A stretch of 64,000 nucleotides of DNA, taken from positions 110,620 through 174,619 of the forward strand of contig NW_005178579.1 of the NCBI RefSeq assembly GCF_000350225.1, in the 5' to 3' direction. The DNA is from Chondrus crispus. Taxonomy: Eukaryota; Rhodophyta; Florideophyceae; Gigartinales; Gigartinaceae. Under the pieces are notes generated by a model that did not search any database, had not been told where the DNA came from, and saw only the letters and a program-made list of their open reading frames with translations. This document shows positions 54,704 through 64,000 of this stretch, one piece after another (the stretch's first letter is position 1; every line of letters begins with the position of its first letter). Position numbers and translations under genes: made by a program.

Positions 54704-57700
54704 GCAGGATAGCTCCTATGAGAAGACGCACAAGTGGAAGTCAGTGCGACGACCTGCATCCTGTGGAACGGAGAGCGTCGCAAGGTCAAGAAATGGAGAA
54801 GGGGGGAGTGAAATAAGTCAAGAAATCTTACTTCGGGTTCTGCACATGAATGGAGAGACGTGCGCCGCCACACTGAAAAATTTAAGCGCCACTGTAGTGT
54901 CAGGCTGAGGTAATTTACCTCCTTGGATACGATCACACGCGGCCGCCGCGCGCACGTGAAGTGACGCCTGGATCGATGATCCGCCCTCATGGGGCGTGAT
55001 TTAATCAAAAATAGAGATGTCGACAGAGAGCTGCTGGAATGGAGGTGAAAGTCGAAAATCGAACAATGGTCAGTGTTCCAAAATTTAATCAAAATTAAGG
55101 GGAAATGGGGCACTTGTTGGCCGCATGAGGAATGGTTGTCGAGTGTTGCAGCCGAAGGCATAAGCGCCCAAGCTCGTCCGGCGGTACGGTTGATAAGCCG
55201 CACGAGAAGGCGCGAACCAAGAAAGAAATCACGACCCCGATCGCACCCTCGATTTTACCCCATCCAACATGCTCGACGAGCAAGAAGTTTCGTCCCGAAG
55301 GGGCCGTTATCGGGCGGTCGCCGCAGAGAACACGCGCAACTTATGTTGATAGGAAGACACGAGAAGGGAACCCCCTGTGAAAAAGTGGGGACGAGAAGCT
55401 CGCAGATAGGCGAAAACAGACGCCACCGCACCCTTCTAGGAGTGTGACTAGTGTCCAGCAGGACGGCCTCGTCACTCGATCAAGGTGGTCCCTCCTCTAA
55501 ATTATAATACCATCACCAGCGGAGGACCTGTTTAGGCGAATTGCGCAGTACCAAGAGACATCGACGTCCACACCCACATCATCAGATTGCCGACGAAACA
55601 CTGACCTGTTCGCTACAATAACCTCCAGTCTTTTCTTTTCCGTGTTTTTGTTTTGGTTGCGTTTTTGTTTCTTTTGGGTTACTGCACGTAGGAAGCCAGA
55701 CCCCGCCCCGCGGGAATCGACGAACAAGTCGTGTGACGCGTGCGGGTCGACTCCTGATCTAGGCAGACAAGCGAATCGTCGTTGGCAATTAATTTATCAT
55801 GCGTGTATCGAGTCGAGAAAAAGAGCGAGTTTGTTCTAGTGCTACCAGGGACGAGAAGATGCGAAATTTCAGAAGCTTGTCTTGAAGATAGGGAACACAC
55901 GAGTGGGACGAAAGAGAGTTTGACAGACAGAAGATCATGGGATGAGGCATCTGCGAGCCACTCGACCGGCACTCACCAACGAGGATCGAAGAATACAGTG
56001 AGCGAGTTCTCACTACTGGAACGGTATCGCAACTACGGGGAAATTCATCGAGAGGCCGGTCTTCGTTGAGAAAAAATAACAATAATGCCTTTGTGTGCGG
56101 AGGTCCCGATGACGGTTCGACGGGAAACGGTTCTTCAAGATGAACACTGCAAATCTGGACTGTAAAGGACGTGCGCAGACAAACTGTCCTAACTCACCTG
56201 CTGCTCGAGTCTCGAGCCAAATTGTTTTCTGTATGACCTCACTCACCAGAATTGTCGACTCGGTTCCTTACGATGCGTTACCAAAAGGAGCTTATGAAGG
56301 GATCGCGATGGCGAAGGAAGAAGGGGATCGATCGTAAGGCCCGTTTCTAAGTCCAGGATGTCAGTCGAAATTGAATCGAAGTCCCAGGTGCGCTATCATG
56401 TTACACGTGAACGTCGTGTCTGGCACCGTCGGAACATAAGATGCTGCGACGCAAGGGACGTCCGAGTTAAATTGAAAGCGTTCAGGGCTGAACGCATTTC
56501 AGAAGCATGGAGATCTACGCCTTTTGACTCGGTCAGCGACTCCCGCAAATGGGACTATCAAGCGGCCATCTAATAAGCCCCCTGCCCATGGAGGCACCGG
56601 AAGGTCATGAACGCGAGGGCCACTCCTATGGAGCAAAGTGATACCCGACGAGCTTATTGTAGACGAACCATCTGTTGCCGGTAGCGACTGATAACGCCTA
56701 ACCTCGCGCCTTGTTTTTAACCTGAGAGACAGACAGAAGCGATCTCCCCGACCCCTTTGTTTCTGTTCGTTGTCTCCCTTTCCATTTTTTCTACTGTTCT
56801 TTCGTTCCGCTGCATGTTCATTCTTTTTGTGAGGACAGCGAAGCGTGACGAAGCATCCAGAGGAGAAGGAGAGTATCGCGCTCTCAGTCTCCAGACGAAG
56901 ACGCTTCAACAAATTCCAACTCGATTTTGTTTGAATGTTGATCCGATACGGGACACAGCGTACATGGACACGATGCGTCTCGCACGAAGGACCGCCTCAA
57001 AGAGGTCGAGGCTGTGGACGAAAAAGAATCTTTCTCAGTCTATGGCACAAGAGAAGGGGATGTGTAGGCGACGCCAGCGCCGCGAATGCAACGAAATGGC
57101 CATCGCTCTTTGACCTAGGGAAGCAAATTAAGGGGACGGATTTTTTCGGAGGTCATTTCCCCTGAGATAGGTTAGGGACTCGGTTGGCGATAGAGAAATA
57201 ATTTTGTTTGCGAAGGAGACCAATACTCGCCGAGTATTTCAGATTGTTATTTGCAGATGCCAAGTAACAGGCGGTCGCAGACTAAGGAAAAGCGAGAAGC
57301 GACGACGTGGATGATTACTCCGCCGCGTTTTAAGATGAGATCCTTTTAGGATTCCAAATTGGGATACCCCTGTTGTGGGTCGTTCGAAATTGATGACAAG
57401 TCATGGAGACGCTGATGTCCTTCGCAGAGTTGTTACGCAGCCTGCGCTAACAGGTTACGGAAGGCGCCAGGAGGGGAATAGATGAACGGACAACAGGAAG
57501 AGTGGCGTTCCCCGAGGGAAAGCCGAGCTCGCAGCACGATAAAGTAAAAATAATGAAGTGCTGAGGGTAAGGGACAACGCACGGCGAAAGAGAGACGGAA
57601 GAACGCAGATCAGAGAAGTCTCGCGGACGCCTTGCTAATTGGGAGACTCGACTCGACGAGGTCTTGCGTAGACGAAATGGGGAGAGGTGATCAGAATCGC

Positions 57701-58170
57701 GGCCCGTTGAGGATGCTGTGAGAGTGTGGCATAGGGGAAAGAGATGAAGAAGTCGGTACCCCGGAGTACTCGACTCGGCGTGGGCCAGAAGGAAGAGGAC
57801 GAAAATTGAATGAAAATTAAAGAGAAGGTAAAGAGAGGGAAATTAGAAAAGAGGAAGATTCAGTGTCCCGCTGGGTAAGAGAATGAAGTGGATTTGAAAA
57901 GAAGGGACGGAGCAACCGAGGAACGCACAGGACAATCTTTTACGAGGAGGAAGGGTCGTCTTGTCCTGGCTCGACCGCCTTTTTAAAAAAGTGGGAAGGG
58001 GGTACCCGCGCGCTGGTAGGAGGGAAAGTAGCACTAGATAGTGCAGGAGGATACCTTCGGTCGAAGGATGAGGTCGATGGATGGACGCGCAAGGTGGAAG
58101 GAGAAGAAAAAATCAGAAGATGATACGACGGGTTGGCAGTGGGCAAGGACGCTCACTCAGAAGGAGGATA
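54704..58170 (+). other. Gypsy 3' internal region, no known gene
   Basis: About 3.5 kb between the end of pol and the 3' LTR, much longer than in typical gypsy elements. Open frames on both strands are short or overlap, and none has a recognised motif. From about 57470 to the LTR the plus strand is strongly purine-rich. The last bases before the LTR, AAGGAGGATA, can act as polypurine tract. Confidence 0.6.
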
Positions 58171-59205
58171 TGTAGTGCAATACCCGTCTCGGGTAGGGGG
58201 GTGAAAGGAAGTGAGAAAAGGAAAAAATTGGATACTGTGGTCCGGGCTGGAGGACACACGTGTGCAACGATGCGCACGATTATTTTAATTATTTAATTCT
58301 ATTTACAAATTAGATCTAAAATCTAGAGCCGAGAGCTACTGTACTCGCCCCGGCGGGGCTATATAGCATAGTCCAGTTACCAACCCAAGTGAGTAAAGGT
58401 AACCCGAGTTGCCGGAGTTATGTCGCCTTCGTCGAAGACCGCTTCCGTTCACGCGACGCGCTTCACTTCTACGCTGCTAACGACATCCTCTATTGCTCGG
58501 GGTCCCCTTTCCTTATTCTTTTACCTTTTCTATCTCTAATTCCTATCCTTTTCTATCTCGACATCTATTTTTCCCTTAATTGTATTGGTTCCATTGGAGT
58601 CGGTCGCGACCGATCCGGTGTTGGTGTGATTGCCATCGGGCTGCACGTAGGTCGTAGCGCTGCTACACAGTCCTGTTCCGTCGGAAGGCTGTTGCAACGA
58701 CGCCTCCTTCGAAGGTCTTATCATACAAGACAGTGTTGGTGCCACCAGCTGCGATTGCGACCGCATTGGTGTCGGTGTTTTGCCATCGGGCAACACGTTG
58801 GTCGTAGCGTGGCTACATAGTTACGTTCCCGTCGGGTAGTGCTAATCGAGCCCGCGTCGAAGACCTTGAAGTATACTCAAGGTGTCAAAGACGCTCAACG
58901 AGCTTTGACCTACAACCCAGCGAACCGCGGTGACCTTTGAGTAGACAACGCCCAACCCGCACTCGTCGAGCACTCAAGTCTTCACAAGTCTCTACCACCA
59001 TTATCCTCCCGAGCCGGGCATTTTTCCTTACCCCCCCCCCCGTCGGAGTTGAGCTACTGTGGGCCGCAAGCCCACACAAGGGGAAAGGGAGTCTCGAACG
59101 CTCCGTAGCGCATGCCATCGGCAGTGGGTGTTGCTGTTGCTGTTTTTCTTCTTTTTGTTTGACCGTCGGACTGTGTTCGCGGCCTGCCAGGCACAATGCA
59201 CTACA
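58171..59205 (+). repeat. Gypsy 3' LTR (1035 bp)
   Basis: Aligned with the 5' LTR by a constant offset. The tips TGTAGTGCA and TGCACTACA are perfect inverted repeats. Compared with the 5' copy I find one substitution in the first 8 bases, four in the last 38, one length change in the C-run, and no other difference. Confidence 0.95.
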
Positions 59206-60833
59206 CGTATGTTCTAGCATTAACAGTAACGTGCTGCAACTGCAATTCAACTGTACCTAACACAGAACGACATATTTTCGGACCTAAGGGTAAACCATTG
59301 AGGCCCCTTCCGCCGCAGAACAACCCTTTCGCTGTTGGAAGTGAACTGCACCGCGCCGCTACAAACGCTAGGCTTCGCACTTCGTGCGACAAATGTTTCC
59401 TTTCAAATGGAAAAAGCTACGCTGCCCATCAGCGTTCTATGGGAACTCCCTTCACGACTCTTGAAAAAGAGGGGGAGTAAAAAGGACGAAAAGCTGGTTC
59501 TGCGTCTCCGAAATCAATGTTCAAGCTAGAGTGGAATGATGGAAAGCTGGTCAACAATAGGGTATTTCTATGCAAACAAGACCACTCTGAGGGTACCAGT
59601 CCTCCTACAACTGCTTACCGAATAAAGAGAAGGAGAAAAGGATAGATTTATGCCTGTGGTGCGAATCTTTCCATAGGATCTCTTCATATTTTGCTGAGGA
59701 GCTCTTAACTGGAAAAATGTATCAGAGGAAGGTCATATGGACTCGAAATTGTTTCAGAATACAAACGGGTGGAATTCAAGGCGTTATAGAGTTCAGAACT
59801 TTATATATGAGATCCTCTTTTGAAGAATTTGAAGACAGTGCAAAAGGATATATGAAGCTGCGGTAACGGTTTTATCGGGCGTCTTTTCTATATCAAAAGA
59901 TAATGGATCTGTCGCGACCAGAACGCGACGAAATATTGCAAACAATAGTTCAAAAGCGAATGAAGCTGGGTGAGGTACTGGACTACAAATCTTTCGTATC
60001 CATGTTGGAAGAAATTGAGACAACAACGACTTTCTGTCGACGTCATGATATGTCTGTTATGGATTCGTTTCCCTCACTAAAACAGCCAAAATGCTCCTAT
60101 GTAAGTCCCAGATTAAAGTAGGGGAGTCTCGAAAGTTTTCCCGAGGAGACACTTTGGATGCTGATGATAAGCTTGTGTTAGAAGAATTGATTTGAATGAT
60201 TTGATGTCTATTCGAAGATGAAGATAGTACAACAGCGAACACGGATGAGTCCCAGGGGTACAATGTCGTATCAAATGTGTGATTCAGGGTGATGAATGTA
60301 TATGTCGCACCTGCTACATGCGAATACGACGTCGACTTCACAACAATTACTCTTCCAAGCCGGCAGGATTTCCAGACATGGCAATGCAAACCAAAATTGT
60401 TAGGTACGCTTCATTCCATTCGTCCGATGACGGAATTAGAACAGTACCGAAGACAACCAAGCTCTTCGAAGAGTATGAAGTTCTTCATAGATCCACGATT
60501 CAGACCTTCGTAGATTGCAATACGAAACCAAAAAGCTATGGGACGTCTTGCAAATACATTACGGATAAGTGTCAAATGTGCATTTTCGCCGGCACTGGAT
60601 CGGGATTAGGACGTGGACCATTGCAGGCTTCTGTGAAGCAACCAATGCTGAAGGGGTCAGTTTCTAGTGTTCAAGAGGCCGTGGTGACACCAACAGTTTT
60701 GGAGATTCACGAGGACTTAGGGTGGTTCCAACAAAAAAAGTACGCGTCGTGCGTAAAATATATATATTATATGTGCACCCATATCATATCGACCTTTCCA
60801 GCACCTTTTTTATTGTATGGGATAATTCCCTGA
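59206..60833 (+). other. Broken open frames with cysteine pairs, unrecognised
   Basis: Right flank of the gypsy insertion. Plus-strand frames at 59211-59480 (containing TCCNCNST and SCDKCF), 59903-60121 and 60279-60833 (containing CICRTCYMRIRRRL) may be pieces of one gene or transposon with zinc-binding Cys pairs. I do not recognise the family. The gypsy element may have interrupted its 5' part, since the frame continues up to the target duplication. Confidence 0.3.
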
Positions 60834-60879
60834 TCGGTGTTTAATCACTGCCCAGAAGGTGCACTTGACTGAACCGATA

Positions 60880-60981
60880 CACCTCATTACCATCGAGTCT
60901 CATCGTACCGAAACGCACCTCATCACAATCGAGTCTCATCATACATCGCCTCGCCTCATTACCATCGAGTCTCATCGTACC
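60880..60981. repeat. Short tandem repeat, 36-bp unit, 2.8 copies
   Basis: Units at 60880-60915, 60916-60951 and 60952-60981 share the core ATCGAGTCTCATC and differ at several bases. No function is apparent. Confidence 0.8.
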
Positions 60982-62752
60982 AGTCGTCAAGTGTCGTCAA
61001 ACCAGACGCCCATGATATGATGCAACCTGTTGTGCACTACGGTCACGTGGGGCGGGCCGTAGGCAGAGCGGCGCACGTTCGGACGCGTAAGGAAATTCGG
61101 GAGACCACCCGGTGGATGATCGGAACCGGGATCCGGGCGCCGCTTGCGCGATAGAAAAATAGAACTAGAGTCAGCAATAAAGAGGAAGAATTAAAGGAAA
61201 ACAGAGCTAACGGAGCAGACAGCACAGTAGTTAGCGTAGGGCTCGCGCGGGTGGGTGGACGCGCGCGGGAAGGCAGTTGGGATTCTAGGGGTGTAGATGG
61301 GTCGGTCAGTATGGGCGAGCCAGTACCAAGTCCAGGCTACAACCTAGAATCTAGAAACCAAGGTAAAAGACCCGAAGCTTTGTGCCTCTTTACTTTGATG
61401 ATCGGGTTGACTACATTGTCTCCGTCGCTGTAATGGCGAACCTAAATTATCCTGCAAATTATAATAACTAGAATATAACGGGTGTAGCCCGGAGGGGACG
61501 AAGTAGCGCCTGTATAGGCCCGTTGTGTTGCGGGCAGATTACACGTGTCCACCCGGCGGGGGGCTGGCAGAGAGACAGGGGTGTCCACGTGTACCCGTGG
61601 TACACGTGGTGGACGTGCGCGTGATTTCGGTGGGACAGGGACAGCTGTCCCTCAGTCGAGTACAGTGCACTACACAACCATCGAAACGCACTATGGGTGC
61701 AGTGCCACCGCAAATGATTTGCCACCACCGCATGGCTGCCAGCTACCACCACATCTACTCTTCTTCGCGAACTCATCTTCACGGAATACGCGCAGCGCAC
61801 GCGAGTCTGGCGACCGGTGCTCCCTTATATCTAACCGTACCTCTATTCGAGTGAATGGGAAGAGAGACGTTATACGCAAGTATTTTTTCTTCTCCAGGCC
61901 GCGAGAGACGGTCTCCTCAGAATAGGGGAAACGAGTTATCCATAATGATAGTTGCGCTGGACCCGTTTTGTCTACGGCAACAAAAACTAGGAGGTCTTTT
62001 ATTTTAATTGACGGAAGCGTATAGCTGTATGGTTGTGCTTGACAAAAAACTCAGGGAAATCAGAGGATCGCATCAACGAGACACTACAGGCGACATGTGT
62101 ACAATGTCTGAAATTTCCCGCTTCTACTGGTTGGTTGTAGTCACATTACCGACTGGTCGCACGATCAGACGCGACTACCAAATGAAAGCGCCTTGGCGTC
62201 TACTGGGAACGTTGAGTCACTCGTATTTGACTGGTTCAGTAGCCAAATATGCCTAAGCTAGAGCACAACAAAAGCATTTCTGTAGGCTAGTCTCCAATGG
62301 ACATTCGAGCGTGACATTTATTGGGTGAGACTGTTACTTATAATACTGTCTTTCGGACCGGGCTCTCACATAAAGGTTGATTTCCGTATATGGCGGCCCT
62401 TTCGGACTTAGTTTTTTCGTGCCTTGCAGTTTCTCGGTAAGAAAGAAAACATAACCCCGACACTGTGCAGTGGTGGCAATACATAAAGCACATTGGATGT
62501 AAGGCATCTTATATTGTGAATTATGAAAGGTTTTAAAACATAGAGAACTGCGATCCCTTCAAATCGATCGGCTGAGAAAGGTACAAAAACAAAAATTAAA
62601 GAATGTTCATGCGCATCGACGTTAAGCGACCACGTATTATTCAAGGGAAACAAGAATTAAATACCAACCAATGCACGATGGCCTGTCATGCGGGAATACG
62701 GAACGCTTTTCACCAAACCCTGTACAGATACGAGTGATGGATTGAAAACACA
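60982..62752. other. Intergenic region, no gene recognised
   Basis: Includes GC-rich sequence at 61020-61320 and a hairpin at 61585-61609 (10-nt arms, CCACGTGTAC). It shares CACGTG/GTGTAC-rich wording with the block at 19550-19640. Open frames on both strands between 61468 and 61925 overlap each other and look like composition artefacts. Confidence 0.4.
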
Positions 62753-63480
62753 ATGCCATGCATCCGTGCGATGAAACATGTCCGATCAACATGCCACGAA
62801 ATACTACAGCTTACATATGAAGGAAAATGGTTCATCACTGGCCTCCATAGAGCTAGATGGACGCAACAGCGAATGGAAACTGGCACAAAACACTCTAAGG
62901 GGACATATATCGCATTCTGCGCAATCTACGATATCACTACTAGTAAACCACACGAACTGACAGGCACTTCCAAGAGAGCTATCATGAGGGAGTCTTCAAA
63001 GGGAATTCTGAATGACAATTTGCTAGTTCGGCAGCTTAGTTGGCTAGTGATTGCTAGAAGAATCCTTCAGTTGCTCCATGTGATACTACATTTGCCCCAC
63101 AATGTTTTAATCAGGGCACCATTGACGGATCCATAGAATCTTTCCAATAGTCTAACTTGGACACAGAAAGAGGTCACGTGCGATCGTAATGATTGGCACA
63201 AAGTGGCGTAGAGAGATGAAAAGAAGTTCAAAGTAGATGGGACTGAAAGTTTTGCGCACCATTGGGACGACTTGAGAACTACAACGGCAATATTCTCAAG
63301 GCGGAAAGAAGGTGGTGACGTTTTGATGGTTTGGGAGGCATTTGCCGGTTCATAAAAGTCCGTGCTGGTAGTATTTGGCGCCAGTATCGGCCAATAAAGT
63401 ACAACGATGTTGTGAAGACATATTTGCTGCCGTTTATTGACGAATAAATGCACTGAGTTCGTGAGTCATAATGACTCAGA
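62753..63480 (+). pseudogene. Tc1/mariner transposase remnant
   Basis: Readable blocks in order: TSKRAIMRESSKGILND (compare the family's second helix-turn-helix), ARRILQLL, then VLIRAPLTDP. After stops and shifts come WTQKEVTCDRNDWHKVA and RDEKKFKVDGTESFAHHWDDLR with the first catalytic Asp (near 63210), and GGDVLMVWEAFAG. The later DNAPxH and third acid are not clearly visible. The copy is inactive, and no inverted repeats were found. Confidence 0.7.
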
Positions 63481-64000
63481 AAAAGATAGAGCGTGTCACG
63501 ATCAGTGACAGCTCGAAAGAGCTGGCCTGGTTTATAGAGATCGAGAGATCGGCGTGGCCGCAAACCACGACCAAGCGTAAGAACTGGCCTGCGACGGTCA
63601 AGAGCTGGAGGAAACTACTGTAGCTTCCCCCATTTCTCACTTTGCGATCATATTCAAATATAAAGATCTCTTGAATGTCGGAATTATTAAATTGGCTCAA
63701 CGATATGGCACAGTGGGCTCTTTGCCTTTAGAAACGGGGGCCTCGACCTCCAATCTGGATTCTGAACTGGACAAAAAGTCAGGTTTCTCGTTTTCAGCTT
63801 TCTAAGATCTTGTTTCCAGTTGGCCTGTATTGACCCTTGATCTCGGTCTACAACTTGGTGGTCGTTTCAGGAAAATGGGACCCCTTTTGACAGAGATTTA
63901 TGCGTAAACCAGTAGTTTGAAGAAGAAGAGATCGAAGTTATGAACTGGTCTGCTAGATTTCCTTACTTCAAGCTGATCGTGAACATGCAGGCCATCTCAG
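63481..64000. other. Right edge, nothing recognised
   Basis: About 520 bp following the Tc1/mariner remnant. It may include its degenerate 3' part, but no motif could be read on either strand. Confidence 0.4.

Larger units (their letters stand above)
46827..59205 (+). mobile_element. Ty3/gypsy chromodomain LTR retrotransposon, 12.4 kb
   Basis: Bounded by two nearly identical direct LTRs (46827-47860 and 58171-59205) and by the five-base duplication CGTAT at 46822-46826 and 59206-59210. The order gag, zinc knuckle, protease, reverse transcriptase, RNase H, integrase, chromodomain marks a chromovirus-type Ty3/gypsy element. A primer binding site candidate starting TGG lies four bases after the 5' LTR, and a purine run AAGGAGGATA precedes the 3' LTR. 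Coding sequence is damaged by several stops and frame changes although the LTRs differ at only about five bases and one indel. Confidence 0.96.

Noticed and set aside
54589..55203. 204-codon minus-strand frame at the end of gypsy pol
   Set aside because: Overlaps the chromodomain remnant, shows no motif, and its codon content looks like antisense of coding DNA. An antisense gene would need support from other copies.
61483..61970. Possible solo LTR starting TGTAGCCCGG, followed by wording similar to the gypsy internal start (GTTTTGTCTACG)
   Set aside because: No matching TG...CA ends, no target duplication and no second copy in the window.
1..64000. CRISPR arrays, operons and prokaryotic signals
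   Set aside because: No regularly spaced repeats were seen, and gene content is eukaryotic.

Overview
The window looks like nuclear DNA of a multicellular (florideophyte) red alga such as Chondrus crispus. This rests on three things: a few intron-less eukaryotic genes in a small island, a nuclear gene for a plastid ribosomal protein, and long repeat-filled stretches between genes. The species name is inference. A run of 100 N at 44019-44118 marks an assembly gap.

Host genes lie in the first quarter. At 2569-4806 (minus) is a 745-residue protein with an N-terminal C2-type (NT-C2) domain and a C-terminal coiled coil. A decayed, inverted second copy of its C2 segment sits just beyond its 3' end (about 2010-2450, plus). 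At 10913-13186 is an NSD-like histone lysine methyltransferase (PWWP, PWWP, AWS, SET, post-SET, Tudor-like tail). At 14036-15589 a divergent pair encodes cytosolic ribosomal protein L28e (minus) and plastid ribosomal protein L15 (plus), sharing a 399-bp intergenic region.

From about 18.6 kb onward the window is mostly mobile DNA, much of it broken: a possible piggyBac remnant (18.6-19.1 kb), a DDE transposon with a possible nuclease-like tail (20.5-23.9 kb, minus), a pogo/CENP-B-like transposase (24.8-26.5 kb, plus), and a large convergent element at 27.3-34.1 kb. That element carries a beta-class N6/N4 DNA methyltransferase joined to a SET domain on the plus strand and a TNP2/Plavaka-like transposase on the minus strand. 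Next come a Ty1/copia element with both LTRs and a 4-bp target duplication (34798-41653, minus), two Ty3/gypsy reverse transcriptase fragments, a 12.4-kb Ty3/gypsy chromodomain element with both LTRs and a 5-bp target duplication (46827-59205, plus), and a Tc1/mariner remnant near the right edge.

The best candidates for something undescribed are the methyltransferase-SET gene facing a transposase gene, since a mobile element would then carry both a DNA- and a histone-modifying domain, and a textbook -1 frameshift site (G GGA AAC followed at once by TAG) at the gag/pol junction of the gypsy element. The window is also dotted with unrelated, near-perfect inverted repeats with almost no loop. 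A short stretch at 19224-19245 looks like cloning-vector polylinker.
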